From Cerioporus squamosus (Eukaryota; Basidiomycota; Agaricomycetes; Polyporales; Polyporaceae): a DNA stretch of 64,000 bases. Location: NCBI GenBank assembly GCA_022592435.1, contig JABYQS010000079.1, forward strand, positions 1 to 64,000, in the 5' to 3' direction. Positions 35,336 through 48,118 of this stretch are shown one piece after another. The notes beneath the pieces were generated by a model. The model was not told the DNA's origin. It worked only from the letters and a program-made list of their open reading frames with translations, and did not search any database. Position 1 is the first letter of the stretch, and each line of letters opens with the position of its first letter. Made by a program: the position numbers and the translations under genes.

Positions 35336-37179
35336 CTAGTTGCTGGCACGGTGCGCCGCCGCCGCTGACGAAGAGGGCGCCTCCCGCCGCTCGTTCCGCG
35401 GGCTATTCGGAATGGACCCTGCGGCGATCTGGGGGGATGCGTGCGCCTCGGGCGTGGGCTGCTGATGCATGGGCTGCTCGAGCGGGGACCCTGGCCGCTT
35501 CATCCCGGCCGTCGCCTGCTGCTCGTGTTGCGAGTGCGACGGGGGCTGCTGGGGCGCCTGGCGCGGCGAGCCGTTCGCACTTGCGCTCTGGGCCTCCCCA
35601 GGGCCGTTGAGCAGCGAACCAATCCCGGTGACGCCGCCCTGGCGGTACTGCTGCTGCTGGGGATCGGCAGAGCGAGCGGCCATCAGGGGAGAGAGGGACG
35701 GATGCGAGTAGTGGTGCGGGGGCAGCATCTGCGCGTTCATGGACGGGAGCCGCTGCTGTTGCTGCTGCTGTTGTTGCCCTGGCTGGAGCTGCTGGGGCTG
35801 CGGGGGCGACATTTGCCCTGGGGGCGGCGTGTTCCGATGCTGTTGCTTGAATTGGGTCACGACGGGCCCCCTTTTGTGTGGGAACTGCTCAGGGCGCGGG
35901 CGTGAGTGCGTGCGCTCGAAGAGACCACACTTGTTGCAGAGCTGTTAGGATGGCACAAAGGCGGGTCAGATGCATTCACAGGCGTGGTGCACGGGACGGT
36001 GGGGTGAAGGGGCACACGTACCACTTTGCCCGGGGTCAGGCTCGATCGCCGCCAGGTGGAGGTGTCGGTCGTGCGGCAGTTGTAGCATTTTCGCCGGACG
36101 CGGTCGGAGAGCTTGGTCGAGGCGTCGTCGGTGTGGATGATGTAGCTGGCCTGCCCAGGGTAGGGTTGTGTAGTCACCATCGTCGGCCGGATCGAGCGGG
36201 TTGCGAGACTCGAGGCACCGGGAGGCACGCCGTAGGGTGCGGAAGGCTCGTCCGCATACCGCTGCATGGAGCCGTTGGGCTGGTAGGGGTATGGCGGAGC
36301 TTGGTTCATGGGCGGAGCTGAGACCGGGTGAGAGTAGTACGGGGTCGAAGGCTGCGTAATCTATAGGGAAGAGAGGCGTCAAAGGGTGGGAAGGGCATCA
36401 CGGGGAACGGGAACATACCGGAGGGGAGGGGGAGATGGAGTTGCTCTCGAGGGAGGAAGCGGAGAGGGCGGGGGAGTGATGGAGAGTTGCGATGGGAGGA
36501 GGGGTGGGGTGCGAGTGCGGCATGAACTGATACTGGGCTGGGCCGTCAGAGCGATGGCTGTGGGAGGTTAGGATGGGATGTGGGTGACGGGCGTTCTTAT
36601 ACGAATAGGAAGGCGGTGCGAACCTTATTGACCGGTCGACGGTCATTTCCTCGACACGGTGCGGCATGTTTTGATGATACGGATATGGATAGAAGGATGT
36701 GGGATAAGGGCCGTGGGAGTAGTGCTGCAGACACGAGAGAACCGCAAACAAGAAAGGCAGACAAGTGATCGGGTGATGGAACGTTAGGAGCGTAATGCGA
36801 TCAATGACGAACAAAGACATACCCAGCGCTGATCGACGTGACAGGGATACGGTGGCGGGAGCGGGGTCTCGAGCTTGAAGCGTTTGTGCGGGGGCGACGC
36901 GGGCGGGGTGGCCTCTGCGGACGCGTGCGGCGTGTGCTGGGAGTGCCGCGGGGGAGGCAGCGCGGCGGGCGGGGGGAGGAGACGCGAGTCGGAGAGACGG
37001 CTGTCTGGGCGCGAGGCGGGGCGCGGAGGGTCAGACGGGGGCTGCTTGTTGGCCGGCGGGGGCGAGTGGAACCTGGGCGGGAGGTCGTCGGGGGCGGGTG
37101 GGGAACGGCTGTTGATAGGATGATGTTGGGGGGTGATTGGGCGAGTATATATACAAGGAGACACGCACGGCCTGTCCAT
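35336..37179 (-). CDS. GATA-type zinc-finger transcription factor
   Basis: DNA-binding regulator acting in the nucleus. Four exons on the minus strand (37179-36823, 36724-36419, 36360-36022, 35941-35336), all joined at codon boundaries, give 535 residues. The single GATA finger is near residue 300: CYNC, then TSTWRRSSLTPGKV at the end of exon 3, and LCNKCGLFERTH at the start of exon 4. The basic tail SRPRPEQFPHKRGP follows. The loop between the two Cys pairs is 19 residues rather than the usual 17 or 18. The rest is low complexity: a Pro/Ser-rich N-terminus, a Tyr/Pro/His-rich middle, and a Gln-rich C-terminus with an eight-Gln run. From memory this finger type matches basidiomycete factors such as Gat1 of Schizophyllum commune, a regulator of fruiting-body development; that orthology is not verified. 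The start is provisional because the N-terminal region is low complexity and an upstream exon is possible. Confidence 0.85.
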
Positions 37180-40100
37180 GGCGGGCGGACTGGTTGTGGA
37201 AGGCGGTGGGTTGGGAGCTGTGCGGGAAGACGATGGGAGAGTGATGAGAAGAGATCAGGAAGGCAGAAGGAGAAGAACAAGGGGCGCGCACCCAATCTCT
37301 GCACCAGCACACGCATATGTACCAAATCCCATCAATCCCACAACAATTTCACGGCGGTCAAGTGCACAACCCCCATACCTGGCAACCCATCACGCCATCA
37401 CGATTTTTTCGCGCGCCGCCCCAAAGCACCAGCTCCGCGCGCGTCCGGCGTCTGTCTCCGCCTCTCCGCCATCGCGCGGATGGAGATGGACGTCGGGGTG
37501 GACGTGCAGCTGCTGCGTCCGTCTGCGTCCATCTCCTTCGCCGTCTTCGCTGCCTGCACACGCACAGCTCCCGCCAGACGGACATTGTCTCGGGATCAGG
37601 CGAGTGTGCTTCCGGAGCATCCTCGCGCGCGGTTGGCGCATCCCATCAGCCATCACCTCTTCGCTCTCTGATCAGTTCCCACCTCGTCCGCGTGCGAGGC
37701 GCCTTCCGCACGTCTCTCAGGGTCGCAGTGATAAGGTGTGACCGGGAGAAATGGGTTATCCGTTCCTGAAGTGCTCCTGCCAATTGATCGTTTGCTCAGA
37801 TTCCTCCAGCCAATCTGAGATGTCTCCCACTCTTGTCGTCCTCCACCGCTCTCCTCGCCGTGCATACCTGCTACCTGCCTGCTGCTGCACATCCCGATGC
37901 CCCGCCCGTGATCATACCGGCAGCTACCGGCCTTTGTGTCCGATCCTGAACCCAATCACGCCCGCAGCTCGAGAGGCACGCCTTAGCACATCCCGCGCTT
38001 CCCTGATGCGCTTGCCCTTGCGAGCAGGTCCGTCCCCGCACTACGTCCAGCCGAATCGTCCCAGCCATCCCGGGCCTGCGACAGCAATATTCTCAGGACC
38101 GAAATAAACCTCGCCCGGACCACCCCGCGGGCGCTGCGAACCAGAGTCTTCCGTTCTCCAAGCACCCGCACAGCGGCATCTTCCTCGTCCTGCGACACAA
38201 CTCTGGGAAGTTGGTACCAGTCGCGGTCGCCATGATCGAACTTTAACCCACACAATGGGAGGGCGCGCGCGGTGCTGCACAGGACTGCCCACCCACGCTG
38301 TGATCCCAATCAGCCCCGTCGAATTCCCTTGTCCTGTGAGTGTTTCGTCTCTGATCGATGGCCACTCCATCCACCGCTGACGCGCGCGGGAACACAGACG
38401 CCGCGGAAGCAAATGCCAACATGGCTCTCTCCCTGCCGTCCTCGGCCACCACGTTCTTCCCACGTCCATACAGCCTCTTCCTCCCCCAGATCCATCACAA
38501 AACGCACTCACGCTGCACCGCTTCGCAGTGCGTTACAAGGTTTGTGGAATCACCGTCACAGACGCGCCCATCGTCCGCACGTAGACCCCGGTATTCCAAG
38601 TCGTGCGGCGCCACTATACTCGGGCTCTACTTCGGGGCACGCATCACCGGGCCACCGTGGCAGGTGAGCGCCCCCTCGATCCCATAGAGACTGGGAGAGC
38701 TGTCTGTGGGCTCCAGCGTGCGGCGAGCGGTGAGACGTCGTCGCCGTTATTGATGAGGAAGCTGGCGGGCGCGCACCAGCAACGAGGTCCCTTCATTCCC
38801 CCAACGCTAATTCCAGACTGTCCCGCGCTCGAGCCAGCCGCACAAGGCACCACTCAGACTGAGACTGGCCTGCGACTCGTTTCAGCCAGGTCAAGCGACT
38901 TTCGTCAATTGCTTCCTTCGCCCCTTCCTGACCCCTTCTTCCGGTACGCGAATGGGGCTTCTCCTTCTGCGGCTTGCGACTAAGCCATCTTCGTCGTGAT
39001 GCTCGGACGGGTCACGTACACGGAGCAGGATATACAGTTCTTGCCAAACTTTACGAGAGGAAGAAGCCTGCGCCGACCCGGGTTGGCTGTCCCCAGCTTC
39101 CAGGTTGATGCTCGTATGTACAGTACTGGACCCGATGCCAGCTGATACACACTCGCCGTGCACTCCATCATCTCAGATCCCACCAAGTCCACATGCGACG
39201 AGCGTTGAACAGTCATTTGGCTCTGGCGCGCCCGCGGCCTTCTCCAGGATGTACGATCTTCCATCCGCCCGCCCCCTCTCCCACTCTCCCGTCCCCTCTC
39301 GTCACAATTCCCATTCCTGGCCGGCGTGCGGTGTCAGTATCATTCATTGAAATCACGGATGCCGTTCGCACAGACACCACGCCATCCATCTGACATGGAA
39401 TCACGTTCTCGGATCTTGGACTGCGTGCAGACGCAGCCACCCGGAGCCCCGTCGTCAGGGTCCCTAAGCCTTTTTGGGCATCTGGCAGAGCACGGTGTCG
39501 GCGGCCTGGTGGGAGCGGAAGGACGCTCGGACGCTTCTCTGTCGTCCGAGGCCGACCTCGCTCGACAGCGATGGCAGATTCGGACTGGAAACATCGAGGC
39601 AGTCATTCGTCGTCCCGGTGGGCTCGCGCGAAGCGGGCGAATGGCTCGTTGCTCGTGTTCGTGGGTATGCGCTGTGGTCTTCCTGCGACTCGGGGTCGGA
39701 GCAGCGCTGCAGCATTGTATTACCCGCACGCATGCCTTCTGGACTACACGGTGGTCCACACCAGCGGCACGGGCAGCGAACGGCGCAACGGTGGCCGGTT
39801 CTTCACCGCGGACCAGTCTCGCATGCGGCCGCGGAGCAACACCAACGCATATCTGTTCTCCCAGTCTTCCCATTGTCAAGCCGCCCGTCTGTTGGTCGCA
39901 TTCCCCAAGAAATACATTGATACTCCAATGCAGCGTCTGCCACCATCGTGACGTGCATGGCGGGAACTGTCAATCCTGAAGGGCCGACCGTCCTGCGGAT
40001 CCAGTCCCAATGTCCAACGCGCCGTTAGAGTGCGCACATCCCCCTGCCGAAGCCATCCCGTCCTTCCTCCTCATCAAACAGCGCACTGGCCGCAGCACAG

Positions 40101-43100
40101 CGGGCGGGCGGGCGGGACAGGGATGCGCAACGCGCGATCGCGGTCGCGCAGGTCTTTGTTCGGGCTGTCCGCTCCCATCGTCCCCATCGCATCTTCCGCG
40201 CCGTTCTCGATGGTTCGCTGCTGCACGGTGCACACAGGCAGTGCCACACCGTACGTGCAGTGACTTGGACGGTGAACACCTGAACCTTGATGCTGATGAG
40301 AACGCTCTTCACTTAGATGGGCATGCTTCGAAGGCCTCCGCGGGCGTGGCGGTCCCTCGCATTAACGTTCTGGTGCCACGATGATTCGGATGCTCCTATC
40401 GCTGGGCATTCCGTTCCCCTTTTTGCCGACAGGTCATGAATTCAATGGGCGGGCAAACTGCACAGTCTGGCAGGTGCGAACCGGCTGGTGGGGCGGTCGA
40501 ACAACAGGTATGTGATTGATTCGTCTTCGGAGACATACAGAGACAGAGTAGTTCAAAACTCAGTAATTCTATATCCGAGCCCGGATCTCATGCCGCATCT
40601 GTATTTCGCAGTGGCCGTTCGTACTAAGTACGAGAGCGCAGACGACCTCGGAGAGCGATGACACCGAGGGACATGGACAGAGGCTAGCCACTGGCAGCAC
40701 GCTAGCAGCCGTCGACGATCGTCGACGAAGAGGGCCTAGCGTAGCAGCACGTATGGTGGTCGGCTCCCGCAACGGGTACCTTTGGCCCACGTCGGCCATG
40801 GCCACCCTTCGGCGGCGTGCGGCTTGACACATACACGGTCACCGCCACCATTGTGTACGTGATGGTTGAGGCACCTCGCGCTCTCCGACTACTAGGTTGG
40901 ATGCACCCGCGTTGGCGTTAGCGTGGTGGTCAGGCGGTCGCCGCGGGCTGGTGATGTCGTTGTGCGGTTGTGCGATAGACTCTTGAGATAGAGCTCGAGA
41001 GCGGTTGGGATGCCGCCGCAGTCGACGGACAACGCACGATGGACTGTGGTCGCGATAGCGTCGAGCGTTATGATAGTTCGAGGCTCGCAATCTGTTGTTG
41101 CTGGTGGTCGTCTGTCGGACGCATACATTGTCAGGAGATGCTGTTGATTATCGCTCCGCTGCTGTTCGCATAGCACAGCAGATTGGCATCAAGTCGTAGC
41201 ATATCAACTGACTTGCACAGGTGATATGCAAAGTCTGCACTGGCGCGACGGAGATTCCGCCTGGCATCACCGTATTTCTTTCTACCAACAGATTCAGGGT
41301 GTCCCTCCGGGATTTGCTCCTGACGGCGGGAGCGAGTTGGAGGGAAGGAGTCGCTGCAGCCAGCTTCCCTGCAGGAACTCCGTTCATGCGGCGCCCGTGC
41401 GTGCTTTGCGGGCAGCCGCCGGGGAAGCTACGGCGCACCGATTGTTGGAGCGGGCGGGATGTTCCTCAGGGTACGCATATTGGGCGCTGTTCGCTCTACG
41501 TAACATTTCGTGTCCGTGCGTAAGCCGCGAGCCCTGCCGTGCTCGACTACACACTTACGGCTCGCCCACACTAACCCACACTGCAACGAGACGGGCCAGG
41601 TGCGGCCACTAGGAGCTATCCAGGTTAGAGGATCGTCTCAGGATCCCTTCTTTTTTTTCCATCGCACGCCCCTTTCCTCGTGCAGTTCACGTCCTTCCTT
41701 CTGTGTGTGCCTGCTGCTCCCTGTCTTCTGCCGCGGCGTCGCTGACGGACGGTCTCTTCCCACAGACACGCCATCGTTACGGACACGGCGACAAATCACC
41801 CTGCCTGCGCGGCACTCGTGCAACTCAATCAGGAGAACCGTGAACCAAGAAGCAAGCACCAGCTGGCACCCGGCCGCATGCAAAACTGTATGGCACCACA
41901 CCGCGGCATTCGCCCTGTAGAATTCATCCGTCCAATGCGCGCGCGGGTGGGGCACGCACGCAAGAAGGCTGTCGCACGGGATGCCTGCGTGTCAAGCTGA
42001 AACGGGCCCGCAGCGCGAACCGAGCTCGGCGAGGAAACAGGAACCCTTCGCGAGGGCCCGCGAGATGTATCAACCGGCTATAGAAACAGAACACAGAGCA
42101 CGAGCGAGCGCAGTAACGTACCCATACGGCAGGCGTGGAGAGGTTAGAGGGGACGGAGAATGCAGAGCAGCCGGATGAAGAAGTGGCAGACAGGGGGCGA
42201 TGTCGGTATGCAAGGGTCGACTTCCACGACGACCTTGTCGTCCATCAGGCTCAGCCGTGCGGTCGTGAGTGTGCTGCTGGATGTTGCAACGGCGGCCACG
42301 ATTCGGTATGGCGGCAGACGCGAGACGGGACAAGGGTGATTCCCGCCGGGCTGCTCCAGGAGGACGGGAGGTTCGCACACTCAGGCGCGGCGGGAGGGCG
42401 GCGTCTCGATGTGGTTCGACTCGACCCTCTGCTCCCGACTCGGGGCCATTTCACCTGTGCGCCCTGCAGCTCGTACCCAATGCTGGACGCGTCTGTCTCT
42501 CCGCCAACTATGTGACTGAGGTGGTAGCTCAGTTCCTTGAGCATCTCGGTCTTTGTGTGCTCCCAGCTGCGCCCGCCTCGGAAACCGCCGACTCGACGTC
42601 TTCCACTCCACATACCGTCCTCTCCGACCGCTCCGACGACCACGAGAAACCACACGATGCTCTCCATACCCTCTCTGGCCTCTACAAGCTCACACCCATA
42701 TCCGCATGTTGCGTCGACACCTCACTTAGGTTGACCATTCTCCCGACGCCGGAAGCCCCTGCCTCCCAATCCTCCATGTGTTCCTCGGAGGTCCCGACGC
42801 GACCTGCCACCGTAGGAAGGCCACGCACCCTCTGCGCGGCGGCGTAACGCGCCCTCCTCGCGCAGCAGCCCAAGAAGAGGCGCGATGGACGCCCGGACCC
42901 TGGCCCTGCGAGAATTTTGCTACCCGCCGACTCCCGCCCATCCAGACCGCTTCTGGCCGCCCTTTTCTCTCCGCTGCCCCGCGGCGAGGTTAGCGGCTCC
43001 TCTCTCTCCCTCCTGACCCGTCGACAGGCATTCTCGCAGAGTCCACACGGCCCTCCACTTCTCTCAGGGGCATTCTCCGCCGATCCACCCGCAGGCTGGC

Positions 43101-46100
43101 CGACGCACATGTTGAAGATGGCGGCGAGGCAGGCAAGCCTGCGGCACATCTTTTCACCTATGGACCATCCGTCGAATGCACGTTCATGAGGTCGAGTCCC
43201 GCTACCGTGACCATAACCCTGTTCATGTCCCCTTGGGCCACATTTTTCCGCGGCACATCTTCCCTCGGTCTCCGTTGCGGCCGTTCATATCGCTCAATTC
43301 CTTCTGTTCCCATCACGGCACTACACAACACACACCAACGGCTGACACTCCAGCCGACGACTCGGAACCGTCCTCCTGGCGATGAAACAGGGTACGCGTC
43401 GAAGGTGGTCTCTGGTATCTAGACGCACCGGAGGTCGGAAAAATGACAGGTGAGCCAAGCCCGCGTGGTGCAGACAGCGCAACGTACTGACCTACGCAGT
43501 CGCAAACGCCGCAGTACGCTCACCCCGCACCGCTCCCCGACGTCCACGGTCCTTTGTGGTACACTCCCCTGGCTCCTCCCGCTGCCGCTCACGTCGCACT
43601 CCTTGTCCCCAAAGCGCCACCTCTACGGGACACCACTCTACTTTGGCAGCACCTTAACCGCTTCCAGAAGACGAACGAGCGACGTGCACGGATGATCCTG
43701 CAAGCACGGACCTCCCCACGACGCGCGATCCTCCGGTGTGTTCAAATTCTCGGGTTGGATCTTCTCGACAACGTCGCCATTTGCTCCGCCAGACAGGTGC
43801 GCCATTGCTCCGAGGTTTGCGGGCCATTCGAACCGTTGTGCGATGCGTCAGCTCTGAATGAACTGCCGGGCCCTCCCGACAAATCAGGCGCCCGTCGCTC
43901 GTCTTCGTCATTCTCGCATTGCGCAATGTCAGCGTGGCCGAGGGGCCCTTCCCGACTCGGACGGCCAATCGGCGAGGAACGGGGACATGGAGATATGAAA
44001 GAAGAGGAGCGAGGATTCACGATATAGCGGTGAGTGCGAGCGCGCCGACTCTGAGGCGGGTGGAGAGTCACTGGTTACTAGCGTGGCGACTAACGTCCCT
44101 CGTATGTTCTAGCCAGAGCCCAGCCCGGAGCACGGAAGATGCGACGACGACAAGGCTCTACCTAGGCTCGCTGCTGGCACACTGTGGTGGGCGGGGTCCG
44201 ACTTCTTGACCACCCATCAGTCATCACGGTGCGCGCCCTCCGTCTTCTCGAACTCGCCGGCGCTTCTGCGGCACCGCTTCTCGGACACCGACGAAAAAAA
44301 TTTGCACGTACGTGCAGTCTCCGCGTCAGCGTCCCATAGTATGATCCTGTTTCGCGACTGCTTGCGGTTATCATTGCAGCCGTCTCTTGGAGTGCGATTG
44401 CGACTGAGAGAATCCGCATCAATCATGGCCCTACGTGCGGGCTTCCCGCCGACCTAACCACGCCGCGCAGCCAGGAGCGAGGGCCCACCAGTGACCGGCG
44501 AGGCTTGGGCGGGCGGTCGGAGAGAAGCCTGCTACTGCAGTACACCAGCGGGCTTCGGGAACAGCCAGGACGATACAGTAATCAGTGCCACCTCGCCGTC
44601 CGTACGATGCACTCCTCCGGTTGGAGTGTTACCGTCCGCAGGGGGCTCCGTGCTTCTATCCACCCGCGTGTCGTAAGTGCATCGGCGATCGTGCGCTCCT
44701 ATCAGGCATGGTTGTGATGCGTGGTCGCACGAGCGTCGAACCCGCCGTGCCTGCGTCTGCGCCTGCGTCTGCGTCGTCGACGTTAGCCTGCCAGCAAGGG
44801 GACGGGTGCAGATGACGCACGGCTCGGACGCAGGACGCAGGACGCAGGCGCAGGTTGGCGTCATTCGTTTGATGGCCCGGTGTCAACGATGTGGACGTCT
44901 CAGTCACAGTGCGGGCATTTGCGTGTAGCTGGCAGGTGCCAGCGGAGTAGGCGAGAGAAGACACCGAACCGAGTCTTGGAGGGGCTCAGGGGGGCGAAGA
45001 AGGCGTCAGTCACCTGGGTAGAGGGCCGCCTGGCGTACCTGGCGACCGGTCGCAGTCCAAAACGCGCCCGCCCTGGGTCCTGCATGCTGCAATGCCAGCA
45101 CGAGGACCGGGAGGATGGCGAACGGTGCCTGGCACGTCCTCGCTGTCGCCGCCCCATGCGGATGGTGGACGCGAAGCCTCCGCCGCGCCCGGAGCGTCCC
45201 ACGCCGAGCGAGCAGACGTGCTCCGGCCTGCGAACGCCCGAGGTCGGGCGGGGGAACGGGCGGCGAGTCGGGAAGGTGCACGACCATCGTCGTATGGCTC
45301 TGTGCGTGCTAGCGCAGCCGCTATATATTCCGCAGACTAAAGGTAGCGGTCGAAAAATCGGCGGGGCGGACACCCGGAAGACGGGGAGCTTCTTGCGGGT
45401 GTCCGGGCTCCGGAGGAGTTCTCTGGGCTCGTGCACCTACAAGGTTCTGGGGTGAAGCGCATCAGGCGTTCTATGCCAGCGCTGGACGGTCGTATTGGGG
45501 CCATCGACCCTGAGGTGCGACGGTGGTGGCGCGGACGAGTAACCGTGCGCTCGCAGGCAGGTTGCGCTATCAGGGATTCTGCCGATGAGGTCGGGAGAAG
45601 CCTGCACTTCTGGCGCCCGGAGTGTCCGAATACCCACTTTGGGTCTCTGGGCGAGCGGAATGACGGCTGTCCTTGGACTGCGAAGACGGACAGCACGGCG
45701 ACGCAGCAGGGCCACGGGGGGATGATGACCGACCGGCGACCGCTGGGGGATATTATCTCCGTTAGGTGCGTGTGGATGCCTGGGTCAGCTGGGGTGTGCT
45801 GCGAGCAGGTGCCAGGGAGCGAGGGCCGCAGGAGCTGGGTGTCAAGCTACAGACAGGGTGGCCGTGATTTTGAAACACGATCAGGTAGTTGACAATTGCC
45901 AGGTACTGGTACTGTTCTGTGGACCGGCAGACGCTCACCTGCCAGCCTATCCACGATATTCGTCATCTATGCATTCACTAGGGAGCTCGCGGAGACGCAG
46001 ACGGCGTGCAGGTGCAGGTGGGAGCGCGAGCCTGCCGGCGAGCGTGGCTTGCACTGCGCTCCGATGAGATACGGAGGGATGTCCGTGATCGCGCCGCACG

Positions 46101-46672
46101 CCTTCCAGGAAGAGGACGAGGACCCTTACCGGTCCAATACTCAAGTGTCTCAGACGAGTGTTACCTGTTCGCATCACGTATATCCTCAACAGCATCCGAG
46201 CTTCCCATGAAATACACCATCACTTACTCACCGCGCAGTGCGCCCTCGTGGGTAGCCCAAAGACAGGGAGTTGGGATACGCGGACGACGGCCGGTTCGTA
46301 CTTTCCTCGGATAGATCTGTTTCAAGACGGCCGTGAGGAGTGATTGGGTGGGCATACGGTGGGCCAGAAGCTACGAACCCCCCGGAATTGTATCCATTGC
46401 GGCACCGCCGGACTGTTCCGATAAACTGACAAGCAATTACGGTGGGTATGCATCACCAGGTCGGACTGCGTGCTGCTGGCCAGAGCTTGAGCTTGATTTC
46501 GAGGGACGACAAGAGGGCGCGGTGATGTCCGTCTTCCCGGATATGTAGCGCGTTGTTCTGTGACTTGAGAGCAGTGCGCGCACTCTTCTGTCTTGGATGG
46601 CCGACGAACGAGCACGAAACGCGGCGAGAGCATGATTGGACACCGAGGACAATGTCTCATGTTGCCCAGGAT
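37180..46672. other. About 9.5 kb gene-poor region upstream of the GATA gene
   Basis: No supportable gene on either strand. The segment next to 37,179 should hold the GATA promoter and 5' leader. The many short open frames are GC-rich and overlap on both strands. An inverted pair of CTGCGTCTGCG-like and CGCAGGACGCAGG-like runs occurs at about 44,750-44,850, and an (AC)/(CT)-rich stretch around 43,000-43,350 is non-coding. Confidence 0.45.
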
Positions 46673-47183
46673 AACATTTGGATAACATTGTGATAAAAGA
46701 CTCATTGTTGGTGGACAGTTTCCGTAGGCAACATGAGGATAGTATGATAAATTTCCACCAGCATGAAGTTCACATTGTGGTACGGGCAACATGTGAGACA
46801 CATGCTAAATGATATCAATATGCTGTCAGCAGAGGACATCGGGATATAGTCACATAAGATGATTGCATGTTGCCGCCGCCAAACAGGGGATGAGCATAGG
46901 GAATATTGGCCCCATGTCGTCCCGGCCAGCAGTCAAAATGGTCGCCAGATGCTGCCCTGGTATTATCCTACCCTACACCTGGGCAACAGTATGCACATTG
47001 ACAGCATGTTTTCCCCTGGCCACCATCAATGCGCCAGGAGGAACATCGTCTGCAGGTTATTCCCAGCAATATTTGGCCCACCCAAGGACACTATCATATA
47101 TTTTTTCAGCATAATTCCTTAATGTGGCCTGTTACGCCCTCCGAACATCATTTAGTCTTTCATCACAATTTTATCCAAATGTT
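46673..47183. mobile_element. MITE-like foldback element with about 30-base terminal inverted repeats
   Basis: The left end 46673-46702 (AACATTTGGATAACATTG...) and the right end 47154-47183 are inverted copies matching at 27 of 30 positions. The element is about 511 bases, visibly more AT-rich than its surroundings, and has no coding capacity. Repeated GGCAACATG-like motifs occur inside. An 11-base direct repeat (AGGATAACATT) lies at 46668-46678 and 47199-47209; it overlaps the left end and is 15 bases outside the right end, so it is not a clean target-site duplication. A non-autonomous DNA transposon is the best reading; no superfamily can be assigned. Confidence 0.6.
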
Positions 47184-47659
47184 GAAGTCAGGAGCACAAG
47201 GATAACATTAGTCACGGGACTGGATGAATCGCGTGACTGGATCGCTGACGAGTTGGGTCTGGAATCTCACTGCGAATCTTACTCTGCCCGCGTAGGACCG
47301 ACGAGTCAAGTACATGTACAAGTGAGACTCACTCTTGCTGAACAACGGCAACGGAACCATGGCGGTTGAGAGCCTGGTTGATCGACGGACCGGCGTACGA
47401 AATCGGGCTCGGCCAGAGGAAACAGCACACTTCTTCTCTGGAGACTGAAGGGGACCAAAAAAGATCCTGTCGTTGGTTGTAGTAACAGGATCATCTGCCT
47501 GAGAAGGCGTGCTGAACGTGGAAAGCGGAGAGTCCAAGGGCCACGAGTCTACTGCGACATCGTTGGACATACTGCGCGTTCGCCGCGTCGCGAGACGAGG
47601 GTATCGCGCGAGGGGATAGGGACCCACAGAACGTCAGCACTTGATTGATTGAACACATA
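47184..47659. other. Spacer between the MITE-like element and the Exo70 remnant
   Basis: No gene supported. The right part continues past the point where similarity to Exo70 stops. Confidence 0.4.
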
Positions 47660-48118
47660 CACGCTACGCACCAACCCGGCGAGGGCCGTGCCCGTCTCCC
47701 CTCCCTTGCCAAGATCGGCATTGCCGATATCCGCGAGGAACTCAGGGAGGCCCGCAGACACGACGCGCGAATCGAGTGGAGGCCCTCCTTGAGCTTGTTG
47801 TCCTTCCGGTCCGCGCGCATGGACATAATCTCCGTGCACGGGTTCTGGAACTCGCTGAGCGACGAGTACGCGGAGAGCGCGAGGAAGGTGTTCTTGTTGA
47901 GGTTGCGCTTGATTAGGGACCCGAGCGAGCTGAGGGTGGACGTGAAGAGCGTCGTGAGGGACGTGGTGAGTATCGCGAACGTCGAGCTGTGTGCATTGGG
48001 TGCGTTGAGAGGGGCGAGCTTGGTGAGCAGACTAATCCTCTTGTGGTACACCTTCCGCGACGACCTTAGTGTAGGGCTGTATCAGTTTCTTTGCGCCGCT
48101 CTCCACCAGGCGAGTGTA
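47660..48118 (-). pseudogene. EXO70: Decayed fragment of an exocyst Exo70 gene
   Basis: Three consecutive minus-strand pieces in different frames resemble consecutive parts of the N-terminal half of fungal Exo70, the exocyst subunit that tethers secretory vesicles. Piece 1 (from 48118) reads LVESGAKKLIQPYTKVVAEG and hits a stop. Piece 2 (about 48050-47790) contains TFAILTTSLTTLFTSTLSSL, NTFLALSAYSSLSEFQ and KLKEGLHSIRASCLR. Piece 3 (about 47780-47660) reads LPEFLADI, then GKGGETGTALAGLV. No splice pair joins them, and neither the N-terminus nor the C-terminal half is found nearby. This is a truncated, frameshifted copy; presumably an intact gene exists elsewhere. The family identification is from memory of fungal Exo70 sequences. 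Confidence 0.6.

Noticed and set aside
36838..37671. Plus-strand open frame of 277 codons over the 5' end of the GATA gene
   Set aside because: Antisense to the Pro-rich first exon; its Gly/Arg-rich content is the mirror of proline codons.
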